Source: Symbiodinium natans (taxonomy: Eukaryota > Sar > Dinophyceae > Suessiales > Symbiodiniaceae). Taken from it: a DNA stretch of 64,000 nt. The notes below the pieces were generated by a model. The model worked only from the letters and a program-made list of their open reading frames with translations. It did not search any database and was not told where the DNA came from. The DNA is taken from the NCBI GenBank assembly GCA_905221605.1, contig CAJNDS010002612.1, positions 875,436 to 939,435 on the forward strand, in the 5' to 3' direction. Position numbers and translations under genes: made by a program. Positions 1 through 10,751 of this stretch are shown here, piece by piece (positions within the stretch are counted from its first letter, which is position 1; every line of letters begins with the position of its first letter).

Positions 1-890
1 CCAAGCAGGTGGTGTGGAGCTCTCTAGAACTTCCAACGCCACTACATACTACATGTGGGTTTAGGGTTTAGGGTTTAAGGTTTAGCGTTTAGGGCTTGGG
101 TCTAGGGTTTAGGGTTTAGGGTTTGGGGTTTAGGGTTTAGGGTCTGAGCGTTTTCGGTGTAGGGTGTATCTAAAACCCAGAACCCTAAGACCTCAACCCG
201 ATATCCCATGGCTTCTTAAGTTCACCATGGTCGCCATGACCCGAAGCCCTAGGGTTTAGGGTTCAGGATTCAGGGTTTAGGGTTTAATTAGGGTTTAGGG
301 TTCAGGGTAGAACGGGGCTTGGGGCTCAGGATTACGGTCATGGCACTCTTACCTTGTCCTTGTGACGTTGGACCCATGGGTTTTTGGGACTTTTTCTGAA
401 GCCCTTATCATAACTGGGTTTTGGAGTACTGTACTTTAATACTTTTTTTTGTTCTGGGTTCCTATTATAGCTACTTATACCTAAAAAGTATATACTTTTT
501 TCCAGGGTCTACTCCAAAGGTAGGATAATATTGTTACTGGGCTATCAAGAAGCTTTTTGATATTAGCGAACCTCTTGGGGCCACGTCCTTCGGTGTCAAA
601 GTTTGATTCCGTTGATTTAGGGTATTTCCTTATAATAAGGGGATCCTACTATTTGGCGGGGGAATATAATTTCGTAAACTCCCATATGTGTAAAATTGGG
701 GTAAAAGCACAGTTGTAGCTGGGTTAGTAAGGTTTAGGGTCTAGGCTTTAGAGTTTAGGGTTCGTTTAGGGTGCCATGAACCCCCAAGTAGTAAGCCATC
801 GCGGCTTGCAGGCGAGCTCCCCCCAAGAGTTCTGCGGCTTCTGACACTTGCAGGGTTTAGGGTTTAGGGTTTAGGGTTTAGGGTTTAGGG
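1..890. repeat. TTTAGGG tracts, no gene seen
   Basis: TTTAGGG tracts lie at about 58-150, 247-305 and 852-893. The stretch 310-720 is AT-richer unique sequence with no convincing open segment. The end of a family A palindrome (CCATGAACCCCCAAGTAG) sits at about 774-791. No gene can be supported here. Confidence 0.7.
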
Positions 891-892
891 TT

Positions 893-961
893 CTGAAAGA
901 GTTGGAGAAGAAAGAACCCAAAGCCACCCGCGGAAAGCCTCAGTGGCTCAAGGCCTGCTGA
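893..961 (+). CDS. candidate exon, lysine/glutamate-rich
   Basis: An open segment after a TTTAGGG tract reads LKELEKKEPKATRGKPQWLK and then a stop. A GC donor after the last AAG would also be possible. It is charged and looks protein-like, but no partner exon was found. Confidence 0.25.
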   Translation: MKELEKKEPKATRGKPQWLKAC

Positions 962-1167
962 AGGTGTAACGTGCCTCGGCTCATGCCTCCGTCAGATGCC
1001 TCCAACACCGTGGCTCGGTAATGTAGGGTTTGGGGTTTGGGGTTTAGCGTTTAGGGTTTAGGGTTTAGGGTCGGAATAGTTCCTAATTGCATTCCCTTGT
1101 GGTCCATTTATGATTATACATTCTAACCCCCCCCCCAAAAAAATATTCTATTCTAAATATTTTGTGT

Positions 1168-1475
1168 GTGTGGGATTCCCTGGGACCAAGGGTAGCGGAG
1201 GTTTGAGCAGTGCACAATGTTGTCGCAAGTTTCGGTACTCGTTGTAAATGCCAGAGTTTGTGAACTTGTGGTCCGCGCTCAAGTTTTCAATGTTTTCGCG
1301 TGTTGGTCCCTGCAGGGGGCACCTGGGGAAAGGACTCGGGCAGGTGCCAATGAAGACCCCCATCCTGACCCGTGAAATAGGGGTGGGACGCCGCCCCCTA
1401 CGTACCTGCTTCGAGATGCTCCGCTCCGTTCTGCATGTTTTCTTGTCGCCTTGACTAACTCAAGTGTGAGTGTCG
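1168..1475. repeat. 300-bp direct duplication, copy 1
   Basis: This copy and 2492-2797 are nearly identical over about 300 bp, from GTGTGGGATTCCCTGG to the AACTCAAGTGTG motif. They differ by a few substitutions and small indels near the 3' end. Both strands carry matching ORFs, which follow from the duplication. It is a dispersed or tandem element of unknown type. Confidence 0.85.
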
Positions 1476-2491
1476 GCAGGCCTTCCCACTGGGCGCTAGT
1501 CGTGAATCCTCTGCTAATCTGCAGAGGGTCCCCAAAAACATACATGAGGCTGCATGATGTGGCCCAAAAACCAAGGCGTGGACGTGAGTTGAGCATGAGC
1601 CTGTGTTGTTGAACATGCTGTCAGGTACATGTCGAAGCAGTAAAGTTGGTGTACGTGGTTTGTAAGGTTATGCCTGACAAGAAGATCCTGCGACCATACC
1701 CTGTGAACCAGATTGTTTTGAGACCAGATTTTGAGACCAGAAATCTTCGGGACCAAAGCTTTGCGGACCAGATCCAGACCAGGTGATGCGGCTATCAACT
1801 CGCTGTAACAGAACGCGCTCTTACTACTCCGTGATTGTTGTTGTCAGTGTCGTTTCGCTGTGCAATGGATCTTTTTGTGTCCGCATGTCGTTCGGCAATT
1901 GCATGAGAAAGCATGCCCTGTGTTGCAGGGGACCAGTTTTGACCACCTCGAAAGAATCCTCCATGGCATCGCCTAAAAGCGTTTCCGAACAAAACTCTCC
2001 ATCATGACGAGAGCTTCATGGCGGTAATGTAATGCATGGAGGTCGTGATGGCCCGAAGGCCGTGTTGCCTGACAACTTGCACATGGCCTGGGTTGAATGT
2101 TGCAAGTACACCCCGAGCGGTGTAATGCATCAAGTATTGCGCTTGGCTTGACTTGAACGACGGTGCATGGCATGATTGTCAATGGCACGAGTGCAGTGAG
2201 CTGCACATCGCAACAGAGTGAATTGCGCAACGGATTTGCATGACTGTGCATGACAGAAGCGATGTGACGTTTGGAGTCGTATGCTTGGCGTGACTTGAAC
2301 GATGCATAGCGTGGCCGTGCATGGCATATGTGTGTGCTGCATGGTGGCAACTGGCACATGTCCCCACTTGACCGATGCATAGCGTAAATGCGACTTCACA
2401 AGTGGGTACACACTTTTTGGATTTACTGATGACGATCTCAAGCTCAAGCACGAGTGATGCGAGAATATTTGCGTGCTAAGTTGGCTTTTGC
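1476..2491. other. non-telomeric spacer between duplicated copies
   Basis: About 1 kb without telomeric repeats. Part of it (about 2030-2400) holds diverged short internal repeats around GCATGGCATG and CGATGCATAGCG. The ORFs here are overlapping and low in coding character. No gene is supported. Confidence 0.5.
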
Positions 2492-2797
2492 GTGTGGGAT
2501 TCCCTGGGACCAAGGGTAGCGGAGGTTTGAGCAGTGCACAATGTTGTCGCAAGTTTCGGTACTCGTTGTAAATGCCAGAGTTTGTGAACTTGTGGTCCGC
2601 GCTCAAGTTTTCAATGTTTTCGCGTGTTGTTCTCTGCAGGGGGCACCTGGGGAAAGGACTGGGGCAGGTGCCAATGAAGACCCCCATCCTGACCCGTGAA
2701 ATAGGGGTGGGACGCCGCCCCCTACGTACCTGCTTCGAGATGCTCCGCTCCGTTCTGCATGTTTTCTTGTCAACTTGACTCCAACTCAAGTGTGTGT
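2492..2797. repeat. 300-bp direct duplication, copy 2
   Basis: Second copy of the element at 1168-1475, same orientation, about 1.3 kb downstream. Confidence 0.85.
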
Positions 2798-2938
2798 TTC
2801 CCCTTGCTGAGTTTAGGAGGGTCATGTGTAGGAGTCTTTTGCAGGAAGTTGTGAGGGGCTATCCTAGAACCCTCAACCCCCAAGCCCAAATCCAAACCCT
2901 AAGCCCTAAACCCTAAACCCTGAACGGGGCCATCCCAG

Positions 2939-3011
2939 GTGGCAGTTCGCTTCCTGGCAGACTGCCACACGAATCTTCTCGGGGCGGCTGGCCTCCTCTC
3001 TCGGCTTCCTG
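2939..3011 (+). CDS. candidate exon between CCCTAAA and TTTAGGG tracts
   Basis: After an AG at 2937-2938 the frame reads VAVRFLADCHTNLLGAAGLL and ends at a GT inside the following TTTAGGG tract. Third positions are mostly C or G. It is a typical CCCTAAA-exon-TTTAGGG cassette. Product not recognised. Confidence 0.4.
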
Positions 3012-3183
3012 GTGTTTAGGGTTTAGGGTTTAGGGTTTAGAGATTAGGGATCCGTTTTCAGGTTCACCAGAGGGGCCCCCTCATCACTCATCCCTACAGA
3101 ACCCTGTTCATCCTACACCAACCCAAATCCCTCTAAACGCTAAACGAATGTCAAAGCCCTAAAATGTCTTAAATACCCCCCCC

Positions 3184-3338
3184 CTAAACCCTAAACCCTA
3201 AACCCTAAACCCTAAACCCTAAACCCTAAACCCTAAACCCTAAACCCTAAACCCTAAACCCTAAACCCTAAACCCTAAACCCTAAACCCTAAACCCTAAA
3301 CCCTAAACCCTAAACCCTAAACCCTGAACCCTAAACCC
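3184..3338. repeat. (CCCTAAA)n, about 22 units
   Basis: One of the longest uninterrupted CCCTAAA tracts. It is internal, not at a chromosome end, because gene-like sequence lies on both sides. Confidence 0.95.
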
Positions 3339-3372
3339 GCCCGCCACCCCACTCTCTTGTCTTTTGGGGTAG

Positions 3373-3450
3373 GCGGGCGCTGGTCGAGCGCTCAGTGAGA
3401 CCCTGCGAGGGAGCCCCAGGCGGGCGACCGAGCTGGCGCTGACCCTCCAG
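3373..3450 (+). CDS. candidate exon
   Basis: After a TAG acceptor, and preceded by the long CCCTAAA tract, the frame reads AGAGRALSETLRGSPRRATE and onward to a possible GC donor (CAG|GCAGG). It joins exon 2939-3013 in phase 0 if that exon uses its second GT. Product unknown. Confidence 0.25.
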
Positions 3451-3599
3451 GCAGGCACAGGCCGAGTCAGCAGTTGTCACTGTATTATATTATATTACCC
3501 TAAACCCCAAGCTGTCCGCGCACATGGTTGGGTCCTGCACTGGAGGGCCCCCTGGCACGGCCCCTTGAGGGCCCTGGTCCATCACCCCCGTCCGCTGGA

Positions 3600-4200
3600 C
3601 TGAGGGGACGTGGGGCCGTTACCCGGCCTGGCCCTGCCCTGGCCCTGGCCCTGGCCCTGGTTCTGGCCCTGGCCCTGCTCCTGACGCTGGGCCTGCCCTG
3701 AGGCCCTGACCCTGGCCCTGGCCCTGGCCCTGGCCCTGGCCCCTCCCTGACCTCCTGGTGACCCTCTGCTGCAGGCCTGGCCCTGGCCCCTGGCCTGTTC
3801 GAGTCATCTTACCAAGCCAAGCTGTCCGCGCACCAGTTTGTGTCCTGTTTCGGGGCTCTCCTCTGGCTTTAGCCCTTCGCACTCCTGCCTCGCTTCCGTT
3901 TGCTGCAACTTTGTGCCTGGTCCTGACCCTGGTTGGGCACCCCACCTTACCCCGTTCGCGCCAAGCCAAGTTATTAGCCCTGTTTTCGTGGTTTTTTTGG
4001 TTAACCCAAGCTGTTCACTGTGTGTTCTTCCTGGCTGGAGCCCCTTCGCGCCAACCAAGCCTCGCTGCCTTTCTCTGTTCCTGGCCCATCCCTTAGCCCC
4101 TTCGCGCCAACCCAAGCTGTCTTCACGGACCCTGCCTCGTTTCCGTCTGCTGCAGCTTTGCGCCTGGTCCACGCACCTTGTGGAAATCCCCAAAAAGGGT
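3600..4200. repeat. GGCCCT minisatellite and imperfect GC-rich repeats
   Basis: Positions 3621-3785 are largely (GGCCCT)n. From 3785 to 4200, imperfect repeats share the motif CCCCTTCGCGCCAACCCAAGC. Opposite-strand ORFs rich in G, P and Q are translations of the repeat. Confidence 0.85.
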
Positions 4201-4397
4201 GTGAGTGCTGACTCATGTGATGCTTTGTAAAAAAATAAAAGGTCTTAACTCCTTGAGAGTTGTAAGTGGGCGGTCTTGGGGTGGGTAGGTCTGCAGACTA
4301 CCGCGCGCTCCCAAAGCGCGCTCCCGTCTGGCACGCCCTAAACCCTAAACCCTAAACCCCCCCGCCCGCCCCCCCTCCCCCCCCAACCCCAATCGAG

Positions 4398-5313
4398 GTT
4401 CGGCAAGATCGCAAAACTAGACGCCACCCTGGCTGCCGAAACCGGGCTGGTAGTCGCGACCTTCTTCGACGTCAGAGCTGCTCAGAAGGTTCTTGCTCAC
4501 TTCGAAGACATGGCCCACCCTGTCCCATCGCTCCCCGAGGACTTTCGTGCTGTCAGCATTCCGCTGAAGGATGATCTCCAGGCCCAAGTTGAGCAGTTCT
4601 TCGGCTATGGGGAGGTTGCCGGCATGTGGCGCTGGGAAGAGGAGCTCGTTGTGGAGTTCTACGACCTGCGCGCCGCTCGACAGGTCATGATGTCGATCCC
4701 CGCCAGCCGGCCTAGACCAGCGAAGCATGCCGCAGAAAGCCAAGAATTTCAGAGAAGCCACTTGGCAGGCCCTTGGGATACTAGGACCCCGAGTGGCCCT
4801 TTATACTCCCTTTATTTTGAGGGTTTAGGTCCCCTTCTAAGCCCCTTCAAAACCCAAAAAGGGAGCCCTTGTTGATTCCTAGTTAGGTTACGTTACTCTT
4901 GAGTCTGGGATACATGAACTTACGTTAAGTGTCGGGTTCAGATAGGAATATTGCTTCAGAGGTTCAAATTCGGCCAAACAAGGCAAGATTCCTGAGCCAC
5001 GCCGTGCGTCAGTTGAGATGGCTGGGTCTGCACAGGAAATCTCGAGGGCCGTTGTTCCGGAAAAGAACACCAACATCTCGGAGGAGGATCGGGCTTGGCT
5101 TGGTATCCGGAGTAAGTCACCTTGAATAGCCTTCGTGTGGTACGTACTAGATTCGTCATCCCTGTATAATCCAAAAAGGTTACAGTAACTGTAAGCCTTC
5201 AGTTCTGAGACCTTAAACCCTATAATCCCTAAGACCAGCAAAGTTCAGGCCAGCTCGGAAGATTTTCCAGGATGATCAGCAAGCGCAGTGCCTCTCCGTA
5301 CGGCGGAGGATAG
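4398..5313 (+). CDS. Mei2-type tandem RRM protein, 3' part (3 exons)
   Basis: Exons 4398-4768, 4962-5111 and 5249-5313. Exon 1 carries the ends of two RNA-recognition motifs: FGKIAKLD followed by VVATFFDVRAAQ, then FFGYGEVAGM followed by LVVEFYDLRAARQ. The F(F/Y)D(V/L)RAA pattern at RNP1 is characteristic of Mei2-like RRMs (family knowledge). Such proteins bind RNA in the nucleus or cytoplasm. Exon 2 (VEMAGSAQEISRAVV...) ends at a consensus GTAAGT. Exon 3 ends SKRSASPYGGG and stop. Phases match (1, then 1) if intron 1 uses a GC donor (CAG|GCCC) and the acceptor CAGAG. The upstream part is missing or unrecognised. RRM assignment is fairly sure; linkage of exons 2-3 to exon 1 is inference. Confidence 0.6.
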
Positions 5314-5467
5314 CGGTGGTGACTGCTTGGGAACCTCGGTTTGCGGTTTAGGGCTTGCGGTTAGGGTTCAGGGCTTAGGGTTTAGGGTCGCGTGAGCAAG
5401 CATCCAGGCGATTGAGAAGCAATGATTTCCAACCGTCCTTGCTGCCATGATGCTTTTCCTTAAGGGT

Positions 5468-5630
5468 TATAAGGAGGGACCCCCAGAAAAGACCCTTAAT
5501 CGTATCCCTGTTTCTAACCGCGATTGCTACCTTATATATACTCCCCATATACCTAAGTAGCCCCCAAAAAACCCCAAAAGAACCCGTAAGGTCCCTTAGA
5601 AGGGTCCCTCCTTTAGTCCCTTGATTTCCA
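5468..5630. mobile_element. family F palindromic element
   Basis: Imperfect terminal inverted repeats: TAAGGAGGGACCCCC at the left and GGGTCCCTCCTTTAGTC at the right. A second copy is at 32113-32237. The right end runs into TTTCCAG, a plausible 3' splice site, so this copy may act as an intron. Confidence 0.55.
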
Positions 5631-5780
5631 GCAATCGAGTGCAGATGAGTCCAGTGGATCAAGCGCGGGGTTGGTTGGTAGGGAAGGGAGGAATGCCCGG
5701 AGGGTCCATTTGTAGTACTGGAATGGAAGTGCCGCAAAAGCCCATACTAAGTAGGGTTTTAGGGGTGCCAAAATTTCCAG

Positions 5781-7010
5781 AACTGTACTACAAAGATTCC
5801 TCAGGGATAGTTCAGACTAATGAGTCTCAGAATGCCACCATTCCTTCATTCCCTACCAAGCAACAGCAACTCAGACTACGGAAAAGAGTACTGGGTGTCG
5901 AACCCTAAACCCTAAACCCTAAACTCTAAACCACAAACTTGCTGCACGTCTGCTTGGCTGCACGGTTCAGGGTTCAGGGTCTAGGTAGGCCCTTCGGATA
6001 CCTTGCAACTCCCCTTTGCCGGGTTAGTTCGGCGCCAAAACCCGGAACCCTGAACCCTTAACCCTCTGAACGCTTCCATGCCCTAAACCCTAAACCCTAA
6101 ACCCTAAACTCTAGCATGGACCTGTTGAATTCAAGGCTTTAGTGCGACGCTGGAGGCATGGTTTGAAAGCGTGGCCAGAGGCACCCCTCAAGTCGCCTAC
6201 AATACATGAATTCATGGGGTTTAGGGTTTAGGGTTAGGTTTAGCGCCGAAAGCTCAGACCATTTGGGGTGTAGAGAGCCTCCACGAGTTTTTCGCACAGC
6301 ATCCTACTCTGCTGCGGGAGTGTCAAAGGCTGGGATCTAGTGCAAGGAACTGGACCCTAAACCCTACAGCCTGCACGGACAAGAGTGGGGTTCGAATGTT
6401 CAACTGCAGCAAGAAAGCATTTGGGTACCGAACTGGAAATGCATCTGCTTCATGGTAACTTTGTGGCATTGCACCCTGAACTTTAAGGAAACGTATACAT
6501 GCGTATACATATATATATATATGTATATATATACACATAAAATTAGAAATAAAAAATTCTAATACTACCAATAAGAAGAACAATCAGGCTAATAATTCAG
6601 TATGTATGTATGTATGTATGTATGTATGTATGTATGTATGTATGTATGTATGTATGTGTGTATGTGTGTATGTGTGTATCTATGTATCTATGTGTGTATG
6701 TATCTATGTATCTATGTGTCTATGTGTCTATGTATCTATGTATCTATCTATGTATTCATGCATGTATGTATGTATGTATGTATGTATGGTGGAGACCTGG
6801 AAAGGGGCGCGTAGTTTCCAGTTCTTTGTCGGGGTTTCGGGACTCAAGGTTTAGGGTTTCAGGCTTACCCTAAACACTAAACCCTAAACCCTAAACCCTA
6901 AACCGTATAAGGCTTATGGTCACTGAGTTTAAGAGCTCCTGAAGGAGGCCAGTTCCCTGTGCGAGATTGATATCCAGCCAGTTGCTGCCAACAAGCGCTG
7001 CATGTCTTGA
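5781..7010 (+). CDS. candidate gene, 4 exons, product unknown
   Basis: Exons 5781-5887 (LYYKDSSGIVQTNESQNATI...), 6115-6218 (VEFKALVRRWRHGLKAWPEA...TIHEFM), 6370-6454 (HGQEWGSNVQLQQESIWVPN...) and 6936-7010 (LLKEASSLCEIDIQPVAANK...CMS, stop). All junctions are in phase. The second intron (6219-6369) begins G|GTTTAGGGTTTAGGG and ends CCCTAAACCCTACAG. The third starts GTAACT and carries the TATG microsatellite. Basic, tryptophan-rich; no family recognised. The opposite-strand ORF at 6891-7175 is a shadow. Confidence 0.45.
6601..6790. repeat. (TATG)n microsatellite
   Basis: Tetranucleotide array that drifts into TATC and TGTG variants. Three overlapping Met/Tyr/Val/Cys ORFs are translations of it. 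It lies within a predicted intron. Confidence 0.95.
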
Positions 7011-7440
7011 AATCTTCCGGAGCTCTGCAGCACAATTAGAGCCAGATGTCGAGTGAATTCGCTGTCCTGGTTGCCTTGCTAAGTGCGTCGTGCCCTGCCC
7101 AGAACGCCCGCAACCGCAAGGTTTAGAACCGGAGCGAAAGGTGTAGATAAAACCGGGTGCACGTACCTTCTGCACACTTGCGTCTACGGGTCACCTCACT
7201 TAGAAGCTGCCCTAAACCCTGAACCCTAAACCCCAAACCCTAAACCCCAAACCCGAAACCCTTTTCCTTAAACCCTCAACCTTAAACTGGGTTCTAATAT
7301 GGCTTATCTTACTGGTAACATGGGACCGAGACCCATTCAACCCTATACGCCAAACCTAAACCCTAAACCCTAAACCCTAAACCCTAAACCCTAAACCCTA
7401 ACCCCTAAACCCTAAACCCTAAGCCTTACACCCCGGCTTC
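7011..7440. repeat. degenerate CCCTAAA tracts
   Basis: Mostly CCCTAAA and variants at 7209-7270 and 7360-7432. Nothing else recognised. Confidence 0.7.
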
Positions 7441-7458
7441 AGGCTAGGCTTCTTGCAG

Positions 7459-7527
7459 CTGAGAGTCCAGCACCCTGTTGTTAAGATGAAGCTCTCAATA
7501 AGAATCCCTATGTATAGCACATCCTAA
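7459..7527 (+). CDS. candidate terminal exon
   Basis: After a good acceptor (CTTCTTGCAG) the frame reads LRVQHPVVKMKLSIRIPMYS and stops two codons later. It is preceded by a CCCTAAA tract. Product unknown. Confidence 0.35.
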   Translation: MRVQHPVVKMKLSIRIPMYSTS

Positions 7528-7633
7528 ACCCTTAACCTAGGGTTTAGGGTTTAGGGTTTAGGGTTTCAGGTTTCAGGGTTTAGGGTTTAGGGTTTTAAAT
7601 CTCACCCCCAATCCCGAAATCCTAATCCCCGAG

Positions 7634-8332
7634 GTCAACTACATCGAGAAGCCCCTGTCCAGTGGCAACGTTCTTGGCCTGCTAGCGCTGGAGGACGCGG
7701 CACGATCTGTTTAGGGGGCTGTAGCATCAGTGTCTAAAGTCGGGCTTACGGTTTAGGAATCCGAGTTTGAGGTTTATCGAAGGTAAGTTGCATGGCAGTT
7801 TAATGTGGTCCGTTACCTTCTGTAAAGGGTTCTGAGGAGGCCCTTGGGTTTTATAGAGTATATCAGGGTATTTCACAGGTCCCCCAATGAAAAAGGGACC
7901 ATGCAATTCCCCTAACAGTTTGAATTATGTCTTTGGGCAGGGTTTACGGCTTAGGGGCATAGAATTACTTGAAAATGATGGACAATGTATGTAGTCTTTT
8001 GGTGGGATGTGACGTTGTGGGGTCTAGGGTTTGCGGCTGGTTTTTGGTGGTTTGGGTTGTTGCGTTTTAGAATCTCTACGTGCATGTCAGTCTGGGAGGG
8101 TTGGGGGGGGGGAGGATTCGGTTGTGGAACTAAAGCTGCATTTCTTGCAACCCTAAACCCTTTAACCCTTGACCCTTGACTCCTTGACCGTAAACCCTAA
8201 GCCCTAAACCCTAAACCCTAAACCTTTGGGTCCGGGGCCGGGGCTTAGTCCCGACCGTCTGTGGCCACCAGTCCCTCCCCCCGAGTTTTGGGGTCTTCCG
8301 GGGGCCTGTTGGGAATCCCGGAACATGTATAA
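7634..8332 (+). CDS. candidate gene, 2 exons with stop
   Basis: Exon 7634-7708 reads VNYIEKPLSSGNVLGLLALE... and the same frame is open upstream to 7616 (EILIPE). It ends TCT|GTTTAG. Exon 8249-8332 begins after GGGCTTAG and reads SRPSVATSPSPRVLGSSGGL... to a stop. Both are phase 0. The 540-nt intron starts with a TTTAGGG-like motif and ends downstream of a CCCTAAA tract. Product not recognised. Confidence 0.4.
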
Positions 8333-8378
8333 AGGCGGGGTTTAGGGGTTAGAATTTAAAATTTAGGGTTCTTAGGGT

Positions 8379-8478
8379 TTATCGCGGAGCTTTGTGCGGT
8401 GCCCTGCAATAAAGCGCATTGAGCACCTAAGAAGGGCACCCTTGAGCATCCCAAACACTGAACTCCTAACACCTAGCG
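8379..8478 (+). CDS. candidate exon
   Basis: Frame reads SRSFVRCPAIKRIEHLRRAP... and ends at AGCG|GTTTAGGG, phase 1. A possible continuation at 8897-8960 (ERAHLPSQVTSALGVVRVSV) is in phase after a CTGCAG acceptor. Product unknown. Confidence 0.35.
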
Positions 8479-9377
8479 GTTTAGGGTTTAGGGTGTAGGG
8501 TTTCGGGTTTAGGGTTTAGGGTGAAAGCCTCAGCCCAAAACCCAAAACCAAAATACTTTAGCTTAACCTCATAAATCATCAAACTAAGTCCCCAAACCGC
8601 TTCAACGCCCAAACCCTTAAGCCCCCCAACAAGCTAACCTCTAAACCCTGCACCCCAAGCCTGCAAACTACTAAATTCCGTAAACTACTCAAACCTCCAA
8701 ACCCAAACCCCAAGCCTCCAACCCCGCGATCTCGCTATGCAACCCAAACCCTAAACCCTAAACCATAGGCCCCCTATATTCGCTAAACAACCCTAAACCC
8801 TAAACCCTAAAACCCTGAACCCTGAATCCTAAACCTTAAACCCTAAACCCTAAACCCTAATTACAGGACCCAAAGCCCTGCATCCCAACCCTGCAGGAGA
8901 AAGGGCTCACCTTCCAAGTCAGGTGACATCTGCGTTGGGTGTGGTTCGAGTTTCAGTGTTAGGGCTTTAGGGTTTAGGGTTTAGGGTTCAGGGTTCAGGG
9001 TTTAGGGTTTAGGGTTTAGGGTTGTTCATCTACCCTTGCCCAAATCACGGTGAGGCTCACCTAGTTCACGGGGGCGGGAGGGTCCGAATTCTTGGCTCTA
9101 GTCGGAAAAAGGGTTTAGGGTTTAGGGTTTAGGGTTTAGATCTTAGGGCAGATGTAAAGCCCGCGACCAAAACCCACCCAACCTCCAGAACCCTTAACTG
9201 CCTTAGCTAGGATGCGCCAGGAACGTGACGATGCGCCGTAAACCCTGAGACCCTATACCCTAGATGAGGCTTTCCTAGAGCAGGGGTACCTGTATTTTTT
9301 GAAGGAGGAGGGGGAGGGGGGGGGGTCACGGGTCCCTAAAGACCCTACGCCCTAAACCCTAAAGGCCCAAATTGCAG

Positions 9378-9901
9378 CCAGGTATGTGACGATGTGGATC
9401 CAGAGAGGCTTCCAGGAGTGATGTCGATGGGGGGAGGGGGTTTAGGGTTTAGGGGTTCAGGGTTTCGGGTTTAGGGTTTAGTGTTTAGGGCTTCGAGCTT
9501 TTGCCTGTAGCATTTCAGGTTTAGGATGCCGGCAGGATGGAGGCAGCACAGGGTCCCATGATATGGAGTACCCCAAAATCCTAGCCCCTATGCGCAATGG
9601 GTAAGCTTTGTTTGGTCCTCCCATAGGTGAAGGGTGTTTTTGGGTCCCGGGCTCTGGAGTTCGGATCTCAGAGGGGCGTGGGGTCTGGTAACCAGGGTTT
9701 CACAGCCCAGGCCCTCATGAACACTGGGTTTAGGGTTTAGGGTTTAGGGGTTAGGGTTTAGGATTGGCCCTAAACCTTCAAGCCCTTAACCCGAAACAAT
9801 GCATGGGTTTAGGGCTCAAGGTATTGGCTTTCTACTGCAGCCTCAACCCAGGACTCTTGAAACTTCGTTTCTCAGGTCTGCAGCAGAAGCCAGCACCCTG
9901 A
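9378..9901 (+). CDS. candidate gene, 3 exons with stop
   Basis: Exon 9378-9439 (VCDDVDPERLPGVMSMG) follows ATTGCAG and ends inside a TTTAGGG tract. Exon 9519-9600 follows CATTTCAG (LGCRQDGGSTGSHDMEYPKI...) and ends at GTAAGC. Exon 9841-9901 follows CTACTGCAG (LNPGLLKLRFSGLQQKPAP, stop). Phases agree at both junctions. An alternative is that the gene continues to the exon at 10033. Confidence 0.4.
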
Positions 9902-10032
9902 ACTAACCCCCAAACCCCAAACCCCAAACCCTAAACCCCAAACCCTAAACCCTAAACCCTAAACCCTAAACCCCAAACCCTAAACCCTAAACCCTAAACC
10001 CCAAACCCTAAACCCTAAACTTTGTTCTGCAG

Positions 10033-10538
10033 GATGCTGAGAGTGGCCAGTGGGGCACGACGATTCGAGACTTCGGGGTGCTCCAGTTCTCGTGCCCTGG
10101 CGTCGACAAGCTCTGGGGGTTCAGGGTTTAGGGTGCAGGGTTTGGGGTTTAGGGTTTAGGGTTTAAGGGTTTAAGGGTTTAAGGGTTTAAGGGTGTAAGG
10201 GTTTAAGGGTTTAAGGGTTTAGGGTTTCTGTTTAAGGGTTCGACTTCTGCAAAGTGGTTCAGCACAAGGACTTCTAGGGGCCCTAAGAGTGAGGTGGCTG
10301 GTATCCTGAAGGACCGTAAACCCTAAACCCTAAACCCTAAACCCTGAACCCTAAGTTTTTGTGTCGCCGGAACTAGGAGGGGTTCGGTTGGCTCATTCCT
10401 GGAGGGGCAGGGTTTAGGGTTTAGGGTTTAGGGTTTAGGGTTTAGGGTTTAGGGTTTAGGGTTTAGGGTTTATGGTTTAGGGCAGTTTAGGTCTTAGAGG
10501 CTTGTTGCTTAGCGATGGAGTGCGCTGTGGCCCCCTGA
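10033..10538 (+). CDS. candidate gene, 3 exons with stop
   Basis: Exon 10033-10118 follows TTGTTCTGCAG and reads DAESGQWGTTIRDFGVLQFS... with strong third-position GC. It ends G|GTTCAGGG. Exon 10356-10411 (FCVAGTRRGSVGSFLEGQ) is in phase 2. A last exon 10513-10538 (AMECAVAP, stop) is in phase 1. The two introns start in TTTAGGG-type tracts, and the first ends in CCCTAAA. Product unknown. Confidence 0.4.
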
Positions 10539-10751
10539 ACCCTGGAATGACGAACGCCCCGACCTCTAAAGCTTCAGAATCTAAACCCTAAACCCTAAAC
10601 CCTCAGCCCTAAGCCCTAAGCCCTGTAAACCCAAACCCCCAACCCTGAACCCTCATCCCAAAACCCTAAACCGTAACCCTAAACCCTAGACCCTAAATCC
10701 TAAACTCTACACCCTAAACCCTAAACACTAGACCCTGAACCCAAACTTTAG

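Noticed and set aside
3619-3969. Gly/Pro/Gln-rich antisense ORF
   Set aside because: Translation of the GGCCCT minisatellite.
4417-4761. 114-codon antisense ORF
   Set aside because: Shadow of the Mei2-type RRM exon.
6241-6360. Open frame reading IWGVESLHEFFAQHPTLLRE
   Set aside because: It looks coding, but lies within the intron that joins exons 6115-6218 and 6370-6454 in phase. It may be an alternative exon; not listed separately.
6380-6400. tRNA-like GGTTCGAAT box
   Set aside because: No matching A box or acceptor stem could be folded around it.
6602-6873. Met/Tyr/Val/Cys ORFs
   Set aside because: Direct translation of the TATG microsatellite in three frames.
9627-9727. Open segment VKGVFGSRALEFGSQRGVGS
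   Set aside because: The splice phases fit neither neighbour, and the 26-nt gap upstream is too short for a normal intron.
10233-10318. Open segment FDFCKVVQHKDF
   Set aside because: Coding-like, but it lies inside an intron that joins two exons in phase.
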